Positions 9,601 through 19,564 of a stretch of 64,000 nucleotides of DNA are shown piece after piece (the first letter of the stretch is position 1; each line of letters begins with the position of its first letter). Both the position numbers and the translations under genes were made by a program. The notes under the pieces were generated by a model, which had not been told where the DNA came from, ran no database searches, and was given only the letters and a program-made list of their open reading frames with translations. Location: positions 23,355,751-23,419,750 of the forward strand of contig CM037783.1 of the NCBI GenBank assembly GCA_021229015.1, in the 5' to 3' direction. This stretch comes from Solen grandis (lineage: Eukaryota > Mollusca > Bivalvia > Adapedonta > Solenidae).

Positions 9601-11956
9601 AGCCCTGAAGCTTATTGATTCTGAATCAGAAAATTTAAGGACTCCACTGACCTTACTAAACACTTGCTTGCCACAGAAATAAATTGAGTTGGCATTATTC
9701 CACAATAAAAAATATCATGAAATTTGATTTTAGCAAAGCAAATATTAATAAAGTTGTTCATCAGTAATGTAACTGCTTACATATTCAGAAGTTATTTTAA
9801 GCTAGACCAGCATTTTTTCTTTTAATTTAAAGCTGGTATTTACAGTGGTAGAAGTTTTTAATTTTTATTTCTAAACAACAATATAAATAATAATATTTAA
9901 GTAAAAAGAAATGAATTAACTTATGATGTTGTATAGGTTAAATTCTGTTAAGATTTAAAGTCTGTAAAAAAAGACTAAGTTTTGAAATTTATATTAGTTA
10001 TGATGGTCTAATAATTTTTAGTGTTACTAATGTGGTCAATTTATATTTGAATATCAAATATTACATGAAACATTTCATTTAACTGGAATTAAGTGGTGCA
10101 TCAATCAATTTTGTCATTCCCTGTTTACATTTGCGATCTTATTATCTTTTTGATTAAAACAAAGCACCATTCATTCCAATGTTGGTCAACAGTGTGACAT
10201 AAAAAGTTACTAACAAGTTTTCAGGTAATTAATGTTGTAATAATTAGACATTAATAGTGTCTTTATTGCCTCTGAGATGCTGTTCTGATGTTTTTTGTTG
10301 TTTTTTTTGGCTTTCACAGTTGCAAAGGTTTGTAGCTTTATTCTGGAAAACTGCCTAATTGGCAATCATTTTTTTCATTTAAAATTTAATGACATCTTCT
10401 ACTGATGACACATATGGGTAACTGAAACATTTTTTGATAGATATTCATCAATAAACATGTTTTATTCATCTTAAAAAAAGCTTTACAAACAAGCTATTTT
10501 CACCAAAAATTCATAGCACATATTCAAATTAAGCCATCATGTGACTTATCTGGATTATTGACAACATTTATTATGCTTTCTGATCAATACTAAACCTTTA
10601 GGGTGTATTAACTTAAATTAAAGGCTTCATGTGGATTTTGTTTGAAAATATGTAAATACAAATTTGACCTATCAAATAACTATTCAAATACAACTTACGA
10701 GTCAAGAAATAATAATGAATTGAATTGCCTCCTACAGATTTACACAAAAAGTCTAATGGTGTCTTGATTTGAATATTAGAGCATGGCTGACATTTGTTTG
10801 ATGATAAGGTACATCGAAAACAGCTCGTCATATCGTGTTCTCATGCGCAATATGTAAAAAATATAATATGCCCGAAAACTTTTTATATCACGAAAACTGG
10901 TTAGTCTAATCTCTACTGAGATCTGCTCCGGTTACTTTTTTCGTATTGGCCTCCGCTGGATCTCTGCCTTATATAAAAGCTTCGGGAAATTTACACCGAT
11001 GCCCCTACCTTGTTTCGGCCGTTCAGATTGATTGTTTTAGGATGCACACCTAAAAATCCTGCAGATATGGTAAGAAGACATATTTTTCTTTCCATTTCAT
11101 TCAACATCATTGTCTTAGCTTACCGATTTCACCAGTTTTACAGCTACGGACTCAGGAAACCGCCATATTGTTTACATGCAAGGGTTATCATGTGACTAAT
11201 CCGTGCTTGGATAACTACAGTTAGGTTCAACTCTCGGGTTATGCGGTACAGAGCGGTATGTGGTTTTCTCGATCTATAAGTAAATAGAACGTATTTTACA
11301 TAAACTTTATTTTGAAAAATCGTTTTATACAGCAATATTTCTTTGATTTTGCCATGGCCGACATAATGGCAAAGAGCATTTACCTTTTGTTGTTGAACAG
11401 TCGTAGCTGAACCGAGCTGTAGTTTAAACTGCTTCGCCTGTAGTCACATGATCATTATTTACAAAATGTTTGTTTAAAACTAAAAGGTGAGCGATGTGGT
11501 GATTTCCGTCGCCGTATTTCATGAAATCGGTTAGCTAAGACAATGATGTTGAATGAAATGGAAAGAAAAATATGTCTTCTTACCATATCTGCGTGGATTT
11601 TAAGGTGTGCATCCTAAAACAATTGATCTGAACGGCCGAAACGAGGTAGGGGTATCGGTGTAAATTTCCGGAAGCTTTTGTATAAGGCCTGAGTAGAGAT
11701 CCAGCGGAGGCCAATACGAAAAAAATAACCGGAGCGGATCTCAGTAGAGATTATGGTTAGTCTACCATATAAACACAAATTAAAATCGCCCGGCGCCATT
11801 TATACGATGGTCGTGACACTTTCATCATTACGACAGGAAAATACCAAAGCAAATATATACATATTACATTGTAAATGTGACCAGCGCTATGTCTGTTATC
11901 ATTAACTTACCAGTACTTTCCGCGTCACTTCCAAACAGTCTTTCTTCGTCCGCCAT
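465..11956 (-). CDS. LEO1: LEO1, RNA polymerase-associated protein, 5' partial gene (7 exons visible)
   Basis: LEO1 is a nuclear subunit of the Paf1 complex, which travels with RNA polymerase II and supports elongation and histone modification. Seven exons join with consistent phases (46, 75, 850, 38, 111, 116 and 152 nt) into 462 codons. The protein starts [14 protein letters not shown], continues through a Ser/Pro/Arg repeat (about residues 41-320) and acidic Asp/Glu/Ser stretches (about 337-412), and reaches the conserved block [20 protein letters not shown] and [10 protein letters not shown] (about 432-462), which is diagnostic for LEO1. The rest of the conserved core lies beyond position 1. 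The start is the first ATG, followed by an acidic N-terminus typical of the family. The long SPARSR repeat is unlike the mostly acidic vertebrate N-terminus. Introns contain SINEs, MITEs, a Helitron-like array and a large palindrome. The gene is divergent from SMIM14, about 10.4 kb away. Confidence 0.9.
617..1218. other. LEO1 intron, nothing recognised
   Basis: AT-rich intron sequence with no repeat, RNA gene or exon that I can recognise. Confidence 0.6.
1219..1491 (-). pseudogene. Endonuclease/exonuclease/phosphatase-fold fragment, C-terminal, transposon-derived
   Basis: Translation of the minus strand gives about 90 residues without a stop, ending at TAG (1219-1221). It contains [12 protein letters not shown] near its start, a middle [12 protein letters not shown], and the terminal [14 protein letters not shown] and SDH are hallmark active-site motifs of the EEP (AP-endonuclease-like) fold found in mobile elements. 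A stop directly after the SDH block fits Helentron-type Helitrons, where the endonuclease is C-terminal, better than LINEs, where a reverse transcriptase should follow. The upstream part is replaced by the tandem array at 1481-2355. It has no start codon and is a remnant inside a LEO1 intron. Confidence 0.65.
1481..2355. repeat. Tandem ~168-bp array ending in (ACGG/ACTG)n and a hairpin, pearl/Helitron-like
   Basis: Units start with CCATCTACAC at 1481, 1649, 1818, 1985 and 2152, giving spacings of 167-169 bp and about 4.5 copies. Each contains the small palindrome CTATATGGTATATAG. After the last partial unit comes a tetranucleotide microsatellite of GGACTGAC/GGACGGAC type (about 2244-2315), then a terminal hairpin whose arms are GCACCCCAC and GTGGGGGC (about 2330-2350). 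Core repeats, then tetranucleotide microsatellite, then hairpin tail is the known layout of bivalve pearl-type nonautonomous Helitron-like elements. It lies in a LEO1 intron beside an endonuclease fragment. Confidence 0.7.
2356..3116. other. LEO1 intron, nothing recognised
   Basis: This is AT-rich intron sequence. Short open frames here have no recognisable motif. Confidence 0.6.
3117..3232 (-). CDS. LEO1: LEO1 coding exon 6
   Basis: This is a 116-nt exon with acceptor cttatttcag|CAACTG and donor ACACAG|GTATGTG. It encodes [20 protein letters not shown] followed by a charged Glu/Arg stretch ending NSDDEERTQ. The [14 protein letters not shown] pattern is characteristic of LEO1 orthologues. 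It enters in phase 1 and leaves in phase 0. Confidence 0.87.
3765..3900 (-). mobile_element. tRNA-derived SINE, family B, degenerate
   Basis: On the minus strand a decayed tRNA-like head (complement of 'gaggatcaaacctaaaacc' around the B box) is followed by the body shared with 1-170 and 46725-46885, with 'atatgctgag' marking the body and 'accaggacaacc' near its end. It lies in a LEO1 intron. Confidence 0.5.
3914..4024 (-). CDS. LEO1: LEO1 coding exon 5
   Basis: This is a 111-nt exon with acceptor attttgtag|CTGAAGG and donor CACAAG|GTATATA. It encodes an acidic, Ser-rich stretch ([20 protein letters not shown], then [16 protein letters not shown]), typical of the LEO1 disordered N-terminal half. 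Phases are 1 in and 1 out. Confidence 0.85.
4075..4328. mobile_element. MITE, 'GTAGACTCATTTTGAC' family
   Basis: This 250-bp segment with TTAA at both margins shares its internal GTAGACTCATTTTGAC segment, the 'agcagatccagatcagacag' region and its end region with 28620-28844. It lies in LEO1 intron 4. It is related at one end to the palindromic TTAACCCTTTCCCTCATA family, which also carries GACTCATTTTGACGC. Confidence 0.5.
4695..4732 (-). CDS. LEO1: LEO1 coding exon 4 (38-nt microexon)
   Basis: This very short exon has acceptor ctttacag|GTCTAG and donor AAAGCAG|GTTTG on the minus strand. It completes the Arg codon split after exon 3 and encodes [12 protein letters not shown] plus one base. Phase 2 in and phase 1 out match both neighbours, and the composition continues the SP/SR theme. 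Confidence 0.82.
5225..6480. mobile_element. Possible decayed DNA transposon with imperfect inverted ends
   Basis: GCCCATGCAGGGTTCAACA (5307-5325) is mirrored by TGTCGAACCCTGCGATGGGC (6232-6251), and GGACCAGTGG on the left has an inverted partner near 6150. The arms are imperfect and no target duplication is clear. No transposase is readable. It lies in a LEO1 intron. Confidence 0.3.
6676..7525 (-). CDS. LEO1: LEO1 coding exon 3, Ser/Pro/Arg repeat exon
   Basis: This is an 850-nt exon. The acceptor is tttatag|GAAGTCC and the donor AGCAG|GTATG on the minus strand. It encodes about 283 residues of low-complexity Ser/Gly/Pro/Arg sequence with about 12 consecutive ten-residue units of the form SPARSR-D/E/G-GSA, ending in an SR-rich tail [16 protein letters not shown]. 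The unit is 30 bp, so copy-number change keeps the frame. The other open frames across it are by-products of that three-fold period. Its acceptor lies about 10 bp from a Helitron-like element (see 7536-8824). The repeat resembles SR-rich disordered regions; its role here is unknown. Confidence 0.85.
6771..7120 (-). repeat. LEO1: 30-bp coding minisatellite in LEO1 exon 3
   Basis: On the plus strand, the unit CTTCTAGCAGGACTTGCTGA plus TCCATCTCTG repeats about 12 times with few differences. Variants such as 'ccctctctac' and 'ccacctctgc' encode Glu, Asp or Gly at the single variable position. A multiple-of-three unit makes all three frames on the same strand stay open, which explains the overlapping spurious frames. 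Confidence 0.9.
7536..8824. mobile_element. Helitron-like element with ~155-165-bp internal tandem repeats
   Basis: The left end AACAAGAGCTGTC forms a hairpin (GCTGTC-AGAG-GACAGC) followed by GCTCACTATTC. The right end is GCGACTACAATAGCTCTCAT followed by AATAGTCAAGCTA. The same ends enclose the array at 48875-50130. Inside are about six divergent units sharing GCATGCAAAACTTTAACC and GGGCCATAATT, ending in a short CGCCGACGCC microsatellite. Later units carry many single-base deletions relative to one another. It occupies most of LEO1 intron 2, and its left end is about 10 bp from the exon 3 acceptor. Confidence 0.68.
8825..9383. other. LEO1 intron 2, low-complexity T- and G-runs
   Basis: It contains a T-rich run near 8845-8870 and a 13-base G run near 8886-8898. 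Nothing else is recognised. Confidence 0.6.
9384..9458 (-). CDS. LEO1: LEO1 coding exon 2
   Basis: The acceptor reads tattctttgcag|GAGATG and the donor CACTCTG|GTAAG on the minus strand. It is 75 nt, phase 1 in and phase 1 out, and encodes [20 protein letters not shown] then SDHS. It introduces the Ser/Pro pattern that expands in exon 3. Confidence 0.85.
9459..10892. other. LEO1 intron 1, AT-rich, nothing recognised
   Basis: AT-rich unique sequence, with no exon, RNA gene or repeat identified. Confidence 0.55.
10893..11765. repeat. Large imperfect inverted repeat in LEO1 intron 1 carrying promoter-like, first-exon-like arms
   Basis: The left arm (about 10893-11131) and right arm (about 11525-11765) are reverse complements with scattered differences. 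Shared blocks include GGTTAGTCTAATCTCTACTG, CGGCCGTTCAGAT and ATATGGTAAGAAGACATATT. Weaker pairing continues towards a centre near 11330 (for example GTCACATGATC against ATCATGTGAC). Each arm, read outside to inside, carries TATATAAAAGCTTC (TATACAAAAGCTTC in the right arm), then about 90 bp, then ATG|GTAAGAAG, which looks like a TATA promoter with a short first exon ending at the start codon. Confidence 0.7.
10969..11071 (+). promoter_or_regulatory. TATA-like motif, short leader and ATG|GTAAG in the left palindrome arm
   Basis: TATATAAAAG is followed about 30 bp later by a CG-containing leader and then ATG (11067-11069) immediately followed by GTAAGAAG. A first exon ending exactly at ATG is common in ribosomal-protein genes, but no downstream exon is visible here, so it is probably a displaced promoter/first-exon copy. 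The mirrored copy is at about 11584-11690 on the minus strand. Confidence 0.3.
11911..11956 (-). CDS. LEO1: LEO1 coding exon 1
   Basis: It begins at ATG (complement of 11954-11956) and encodes [15 protein letters not shown] plus the first base of a Gly codon. The donor is G|GTAAGTTAATG on the minus strand at 11910. Phase 1 joins exactly to exon 2. The acidic start with an FGSD motif fits LEO1 orthologues. Confidence 0.88.
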
Positions 11957-12453
11957 GCCACTAAAAACGAGTGTTCCGAATGATAGAAAAGGCGTTAGTT
12001 TACGGGAACATACAAAAAGCCGGTCTTAATTCGATGTGTTAATGTTTTATGCCAAATAAATATTATCATATTTAAGATAACAGTGAATATGTTGTTGGTT
12101 TCAGCACACAAAAGACATAATGGAGTACATATGGTTGATCTTTTAGTCTTAAAAGGAAGAAATTAATGGGAAATACGTGTATGTTATCTCGGGGACTATA
12201 TAATTTATAACTTGTGTATATATAACATGTGTATATATAGTGCCTGGTTATCTGACGGTTATCTGATGCGCTTGTAGGTGTCACTTTAATTTTCTATACG
12301 TATAGCAACTAGTTTCCCATTGACCATACATGTGTAGACATGCGCATTGGAATAGCAGCTCCTCTACATTATTATCAGAGCGCTGACGCACCGAGTAAGA
12401 CAAAACAAAATAATCATAAGGATGATGCGTTTTGCGAGTATACACTATATGAT
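11957..12453. other. LEO1 5' flank
   Basis: This holds the presumed 5' UTR and promoter of LEO1. I see no convincing TATA box next to the start codon. A short alternating TATATA/GTATATATA stretch lies at 12190-12240. Confidence 0.45.
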
Positions 12454-12695
12454 TTAACCCTTTCCCTCATATAGACTCATTTTGACGCACTCAATAGGTA
12501 CCACATAAAGCCTGATCTGCAGAAAGCCAAACCCAAACCTTACCAAATTTAATTGTAAAATCCTCATTACCAGACCACTGAGGAGCAGCGAACAGCATAA
12601 AACCCGATCAGCCTGCGAGTTACTCGCAGGCTGATCTGGTTTTATGCTGTTTGCATAGGTCTTTTCATGGTATCCTCTATGAGGGAAAGGGTTAA
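12454..12695. mobile_element. Palindromic TTAA MITE (copy A)
   Basis: The ends TTAACCCTTTCCCTCATA and TATGAGGGAAAGGGTTAA sit at TTAA sites, consistent with piggyBac- or Kolobok-type target choice. The interior holds a near-perfect hairpin with the centre GCGAGTTACTCGC flanked by arms AGCCTGCGAG and CTCGCAGGCT. Copies occur at 22478-22719 and 32765-33005 in the opposite orientation. Confidence 0.8.
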
Positions 12696-13479
12696 GAATA
12701 TGCACTGAACTTTCCAATATGCTTTTATCAAAACATTCCATTTGATCTACATCTTACGCAATATTACATTACCTCACTTATACGAATTTTTAATGTTTCG
12801 AAAGCTATAAAATATATTGCCCTTAAGCACATAGTTTAAATATAAGTTCTATCAGGAATTATAGTAATTAAATCTCATTAGAATATGGTGAAACTGTTTT
12901 ATTACCTCCAAAGAGAAAATTAGAATGGAACGCCCATGTGTAGAACTGTTATAGCTATTGACATAATATTTGTCTTCACTCTGATAATTTATACAAACAT
13001 CTTTTCCCATTCATCTTCATTGGTTATCAGCATCAGTTTATTTGACAACAACCTTTAAAAAATAAACCTATTTGTTAATTTTGTTGGCCAGTCGAACCGA
13101 ACTAAAATAATTATGATGGACAGACAATCTGCATAAGTAACAAATCAAACGACAAAAGAAAGTCCCCCACCAAAGTTCTAATAATCAGTTTTAGGGTTTT
13201 TGGATTTATCATTCAAAATGCAAGTTTGGGAATTGGATCAACACTCTCCTCTAATCCCGATCTATTATGTGCCATATTTTCTGCGTGTAGATAAGGGGTT
13301 TAATGGGTAAAGTGAAAAAAAAAGTTTTTGATCTTGTGGCTTGATCCATTTACGTTATATAATTCCACCTGTATTTGTTGAGTTTTAATAAAATTATTGT
13401 TTATGATTCTAGCCACATAAATATGATTAAACTGAAATATTTCTAAACGCCAAATAAATCTTCAAGTTGCATTGAAACA
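12696..13479. other. Intergenic, nothing recognised
   Basis: AT-rich, no gene or repeat identified. Confidence 0.55.
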
Positions 13480-13680
13480 TCTTCTAAAAACATACATATG
13501 CACGTGAAAATAAAGAGCAAGCAACATAAGCACATGTCTGTGGTTTCAGTCAGAGCATTTACGCAGCTAGACTTCATACTTAATATGGAAACAAGACATT
13601 TGTGGCAAAGGAACGGATATTAAAATGCGCTTGCTGCTTATTTTCACGTGCATGTGTAAGTTAACAGTTTTTAGAAGGTT
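13480..13680. mobile_element. Short MITE with ~45-bp inverted ends
   Basis: CTTCTAAAAAC, then CATATGCACGTGAAAATAA on the left (from about 13480) is mirrored by TTATTTTCACGTGCATGTG, then GTTTTTAGAAG on the right (to about 13676). It is about 200 bp in total with no coding capacity. Confidence 0.55.
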
Positions 13681-13947
13681 GGTGAATATGTCTATGCTAA
13701 AACTTTAGAAATAGCATTTATGAAGAGAGGAAGGACAAACTCCAGAGGCACAAGAAAAGAAAGTTTACATTTGCCTTTTTATCTGACGTCGATCTTTAAG
13801 AAGAAAATAGCTAAGGGATATATTTAAGTATTGATTTTAACTATAATTTAACATTATCGAGGACAATACTGAATCGTGATATCACGCGGCCTGCTGACTG
13901 TACCGGAAGTAACGTTGTCTGTGTGTTTCAAAGAAAAAAGACTTGAC

Positions 13948-14152
13948 TATTTGAGTTTACCGTCGCTTCGACAGTATTGCAGTCATATAGCGACGTCCAG
14001 CTAATTACAGGTGGGGAAAAACCCCGAATGCACGGAGGCATCCGGGTAGAACCACCGACCTACCGCAAGCCAGCTAGAAGGCTTCCTCACATGAAAATCC
14101 GAGTGACCCTGACGGGATTCGAACCCACGGGGTGAGGGGCTGAGTGAATTTG
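13948..14152 (-). mobile_element. tRNA-derived SINE, family A
   Basis: Read on the minus strand, the head carries a perfect B box (GGTTCGAATCCC, complement at 14116-14127). The body matches copies at 45941-46175 and 50965-51200, including the tail TAATTAGCTGGACGTCGCTA and the complement of GTTTACCGTCGC at the 3' end. The 5' tRNA part (A box) is missing or decayed. Confidence 0.75.
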
Positions 14153-14688
14153 TCAGCGTGAAGTTTCGGTAGATATGCAAATATGCTATCTTCTTACCTT
14201 ACTTTGTCTTTGTCTCTAAAATAGCGTGTTTGTATTTCTCCTTTTTTTTTTTAAAAAAATTTATTTAATATGCATCCAAACCATGTTTAATGTCAACGTA
14301 TAATTACAGCTTCAACTTTATAATGTAGTACTTCAAACTGTATTTCATCAAGATTTTAGATAAATCCAAAAATAATAAAAAATAAAATAAAAAAGCTGTT
14401 TATTTGTGTGATTAAAGTTGCTCCCTGTGATCTATATCTTCCAATTTAGCTTTTGGTTCAGTGAAATCTTTGATGGCCAAGCTGCATAACCGTTTGAATT
14501 TCGGTAGGACGTGTTCTGTCCTCTTCATCGCATTTGTACCAGTGGATGACATTAAATAAAATGTTTAAATAAGACATATTGTGACCTCTATATATTTTAA
14601 TTTCAGTGCAAATTTATAAATTCATCATACATGTATATACATACTTTATTTTTTATCTTTTTCGTTTTGATAGGTCAATTTGTAGAAC

Positions 14689-14719
<31 letters not shown>

Positions 14720-15079
14720 TATTTTGTTTTGTCTTTTTCGTTTTGATAGATCAATTTGTAGAACTGTGTGTGTGTGTAGATAGATACTTGTAATGAATAC
14801 GATTAAGACATACTTTAAATATAATTTATTTCAGGATTGGTATATTGGTTAAATCATGATTAATTATGGTATTTTTATCAATGCCATCGAGAAAGTTAGA
14901 AAAGAGCGCTCACGAGTCGTTTGTTACTTGAAAATACCTTTGCTCGCTTTTACAGTTTATTCAATGAAACATTTCTTTCCATTTACAACAAATGTATCTA
15001 CATGGTTCATTAAATTGATATAACTTAAAGTCATTTGTTAATATATTTGATCAATTTAAAGAACCGGCAGTTTCCAAAC
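14153..15079. other. Intergenic; partial duplication around (TG)n
   Basis: A TTTTCGTTTTGATAG, then TCAATTTGTAGAACTG(TG)n segment occurs twice, at about 14659-14715 and 14738-14780, each running into a (GT)n microsatellite. No gene is seen. Confidence 0.55.
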
Positions 15080-15740
15080 AAATTGAAATAATTATAGATA
15101 TATTTCATAAGACAACAATCACGATTGGTAAGTTGACAATTGTGAAGGTATTATCCTTTCAAGTTTCTCTAGATGGGCAGACAATCTGCCTACCTTCCAA
15201 ACTAAATGATAGAAATAAGTGTCCAACATAAGTTTAGCTGGTCAACCTTGATGCCAAATTATCATAGGAGAGGAATATTTTCGAGGCAACATCAACTGTA
15301 TGTATAATCGTAGGCAAGATCAGGCTTGGTTCCAGATGGTAGAGTTTCCCTCTGACCAAGGACCTATTAAACAAAGACTGGCAACAAGCCTAAATCTCAA
15401 CAAAAAAAAAAAAACACGCAACAAATTGTCTAAATTCTCATAAAGTCACTATTTCAAACACCTCCTTTTGTATTGAAAATGTGAATGTAAATTGTACCTT
15501 ACAATAGACAATTGCAATACCATCAAAATGAATTATTGTGTGTTAAATGTATTAAAATAAGTCAAGAAATAATTATGTTTTATGTAAAATACAAACGTAT
15601 CTGCATGATGACAGAGATGTGAATACCTAATAATGTAGCTTCGTGATGCTGATAACTATGTAAAATGTATTGTTTTTCTGCTACACTGGTTGAATTTAAA
15701 TAATGATTTATTTCTTAAAAAACATAAACAAATAAAACTA
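15080..15740. repeat. Unclassified dispersed repeat, copy 1
   Basis: This segment from ATTATAGATATATTTCATAA to CATAAACAAATAA recurs at 16268-17070 and in part at 17278-17345. It includes GATGGGCAGACAATCTGCC. It has no coding capacity and no clear terminal repeats. Confidence 0.65.
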
Positions 15741-16267
15741 AAAATAATTCCTTGCAGTTGAGAAATGACTATTTCATAATATTGTTATGTTTTCCTCTGT
15801 GATGCTTTCTTTGCAATATTCAAACTGATCTGCTGTGTTCGTTAACAATATTGTCCACTGGCTTTGACAAAGTTTCCTATCTATGTTTAATATGTCTTTG
15901 ATTGGAACATTGCCACCTTGAGCGTTGACAAAACGAAAAAGACAAAACAAAATTATATTACTATTATTGGCTGGTGTACTTTGTATATAAGATGACTTAA
16001 AAAATATGCATTAAAACATATAGAGGTCACATATTTTTATCTGAACGTTTCGTTTGATATTACCTAACGTTATTTTATATTACCTCCCTTATATGTAGTA
16101 ATAGATATTTTCAAAAATTTTAATTAGAATTCACATATTAAAATATAGTAATAGATCTATCTACATCGGTTATCACTATTTTTACAGCAAACTAAAATAA
16201 ACATTTTATGGAAGATAAAAATAAAGAAACTGTTGAATTTATTTAGTAGATCTAACGGTAGAACTGA

Positions 16268-17070
16268 ACGGAAATAATTATAGATATATTTCATAAGACA
16301 ACAATCATTATTGGCAAGTTGACAATTGTGAAGGTATTATCCTTTCAAGTTTCTCTAGATGGGCAGACAATCTGCCTACCTACCAAACTAAATGATAGAA
16401 ATAAGTGTCCAACATCAGTTTAGCTGCCATTTGTTTAAAATTAAAAATGAATGAAAATATATCCCACATTATCATAGGAGAGGAATATTTTCGAGGCAAC
16501 ATATCAACTGTATGCCTAATCGTAGGCAAGATCAGGCTTGGTTCCAGATGGTAGAGTTTCCCTCTGACCAAGGACCTATTAAACAAAGACTGGCAAAAGC
16601 CTAATTCACAAAAAAGTGTCCAACATAAGTTTAGCTGAACGCAAAATTGTAATCTCATAGAGTCACTATTCAAACACTCTTTGTATGAAAATGTGAATGT
16701 AAATTGTACCACAATAGAAAATTGCAAAACGAAAATAATGTATTAATTGTCAAGAGTACATATTTATTAAACAAACTCATTATATGGAATTATACTAAAA
16801 TGTGAATGTATTGTCCTTACAATAGACGAATTGCTAATACCACAAATGAATATAATTGTATGTTAAAATGTATAAAATAATGTTAAGAACATAATTATGA
16901 TTTTATTGTAAATATACATTAAAGTATCTGCAGAATACTGCAATGTTGAATACCTATTATAATTTTTAGTTGCTTCGTGATGCTGATACATATGTAAAAT
17001 GTATTGTTTATCTTACAAACAGGTTGAAATTCTATAATCTTATAATTCTTAAGAAAACATAAACAAATAA
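16268..17070. repeat. Unclassified dispersed repeat, copy 2 (internally rearranged)
   Basis: It follows copy 1 from ATTATAGATATATTTCATAA but has an internal partial re-duplication: the region around 'aatgtgaatgtaaattgtacc' appears again as 'atgtgaatgtattgtcc'. It has many single-base indels relative to copy 1, so it is either old or poorly polished. Confidence 0.6.
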
Positions 17071-17277
17071 TATATAAAGATCATATCCTCAGATTGGAAT
17101 GAAGGTATATTTCAATTCTAATGAGACAATTTAATGTCAAATATGACATATCTGTGATGTTTTACATATCAAAATTGTGTTTTCTTACAATTTTCATGAT
17201 GAGAGTACTAATCTTGTTTAATGTTTGATTGTAATTGACCTGTATAATAAGATATAGTTTAACTTATAAAACAAAGG

Positions 17278-17345
17278 CAATTGTGAGGTATTATCCTTTC
17301 AAGTTTCTCTAGATGGGCAGACAATCTGCCTAACTGTCAAACTAA
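17278..17345. repeat. Unclassified dispersed repeat, copy 3 fragment
   Basis: This is a 68-bp fragment, GGTATTATCCTTTCAAGTTT through GGGCAGACAATCTGCC, shared with copies 1 and 2. Confidence 0.6.
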
Positions 17346-18337
17346 ATGACATATCTATGTGTAGTATCTTATACAATCAAGTTAGTTTATCCCAATTCAA
17401 TGGAAACGCTAGTCAAAAAAATATCTAGATAGTGATCACCTCAGGAATTAGTATTAAACCTTCAAGTTTCTCAATCAGAATTGTAATTCAATGTATTTGT
17501 TTTATATCAGCGGATATTATAATAAATTGAAAAATATAAGAGCCCTTATTTCAAAAGAAAAATAAAAAGCTATCTTCAAGATCAACTTGTTCCTCATTAA
17601 ATGAATATGAAGATCTTACTTCTCAATTGTTTTGCTGATCTCTTTAATTCAATTAGTGAAAATAACACTTGGTTTAAAGATTGTAAAAACTTTAAAGTGA
17701 TTACAACAAATAATTACAGATACATTCTAAAATATCTTACCGGACCTTCTTCAACAATCTTAAAAGACAAACAATAAATCATCTCCCCGACTACTCCCAT
17801 TTTTGTGCTTTATTAGATAATATTTCAAGACCATATTTTACAAAATATTTTGTAATTATGAAGGGAACTTGTAAGTTCAGTCGGTATTATTATTGCTTTC
17901 GTCGTACATAAGAAAGTGTACACAGATTTTCATTACTTTATAAGTATGTATCATTTCTTTCAAAAAAAAATGTTCGAAAATATCGAATATGACATTGACA
18001 TATGACCAATGTGATGTCTTTTTTATTATTATTTCATACGTAATGATAATCTTGGGTTGCACCCCAAACAAATCAACATATTTCTGAAACGAATATTTAT
18101 AAATTTGCATTAAAGAAAACATATAAACACTTCCTCTTGCAAATGACAGAGTTACATCTGGCCGTAGGTTTTCTTTGAATTAAATTTTGATTAATAGAAT
18201 ATGCATTCTTATGTGAGATAATTATCAGATTCCTTTATATAGATACATCCTCTTTCATCATCGTTATCGTCACCATCATCAGGGACCGCCGTACTTAAAG
18301 TATGCATGCAAAATACGAGCAATGATGCACTCTATTA

Positions 18338-18371
<34 letters not shown>

Positions 18372-19430
18372 CCAAGGCAGTAAATATAAAAATGAAATAA
18401 GGATCGAGGCTTGCAAGTGACCATGACTTAATATATCAATATAATATGTCAATCTTAATGTAGCTTTATGTATGTCAAAATGTGATTTCTACTGAAACCA
18501 TGTTTTTTATGCTTAGGTCATGAAGAATTTTCGCGCATTAGCGCTCGTCCGTATGCATGAATGAAAGTTCGCTTTGAGTAACTGTTTTTTCCGCAAGTTG
18601 CACGTATTTTTTCCTAGGTCCAAGTTCTTGCGGTTTGTAAAATAGCCGTGAGATCCGAATGAATTTTGTAAATACGGGCACTTGCAAAACATTACGTGTC
18701 CCAATGTCTTGTGAATAACATCACACAACATTTATACAGGCGTTGCATTTCATTGTAAGTAATTTAGCCTTATTATCAGTTTTTATATTAAAGAAAAATA
18801 TATTTAATCCTAAATATTGACGTTTTATTCAGGAATAGGTTACTTATTAATGACTTTTAACGTCAATGAAAACCAGAGGCAAAACGCTGTGTTTCAGGAA
18901 ATGATTTTTTTTTCTTAGAAATGAAACAAAATGTTTACAAACTCGTGTATGTTAAAAATTCAAAATTGTTAATGCTTTATACAATAATGAATGTTTTCTC
19001 GTTTTGCATGGTTATCCTGAATTCTTTCCATGCAACAAGAAATCATGACATAGTGACCTAGTTTTTGCTAAATATTTTTTCTATTCAAACTTTTTGTTTT
19101 GTTCCTTTAGGTTTAATTGAACATTTTTTTCTTCAAACATATTAATTTTCTGTATTTCATGATTGTCAATGTCAAGCGTGCAGTGTTAATTTGTCCAAAA
19201 TTGCTTTGTTTTACGCTTGTCAGCTTGAAGTAAATCTACATGATTTACGGCCATTTTGGTAATCATCCAAATAAACAGATTGGTAAAGTTGAATTTTGTT
19301 GTTGTTGGTTTAGTAAATTTGTAAGTTTTAAGTGGATACCTATATTAAATATTTGACACATACATAGTAAATTTTGAATGTTAACATTTGTCTGCAATTA
19401 ATAATTAAACAACACAGAGGATGCTGCCAA
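17346..19430. other. Intergenic, nothing recognised except a T26 run
   Basis: AT-rich sequence with a run of 26 T at 18343-18368. Open frames here show no known motif. Confidence 0.55.
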
Positions 19431-19492
19431 TTAGTGTGACGATGTGTCGTCAAAGGTATAAATACAATCTCTGACAACTGCGTCAGGGAGAC

Positions 19493-19564
19493 GACTCTTT
19501 GGCTCATTGGTAAGAGCACTTGACTTGCACACCGGTGGACCGGGTATGATCCTGGGCCGGGTCG
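19493..19564 (+). other. tRNA-like segment in the left LTR of the TRIM-like element
   Basis: It opens with GACTCTT and the D-arm/A-box GGCTCATTGGTAAGAGC. It then has an anticodon-loop-like CTTGCAC, a T-arm CCGGGTATGATCCTGGG with a mutated B box, and closes CCGGGTC, of which GGGTC pairs with the opening GACTC. The anticodon stem is poorly paired, so this is tRNA-derived rather than a working tRNA gene. Confidence 0.55.
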
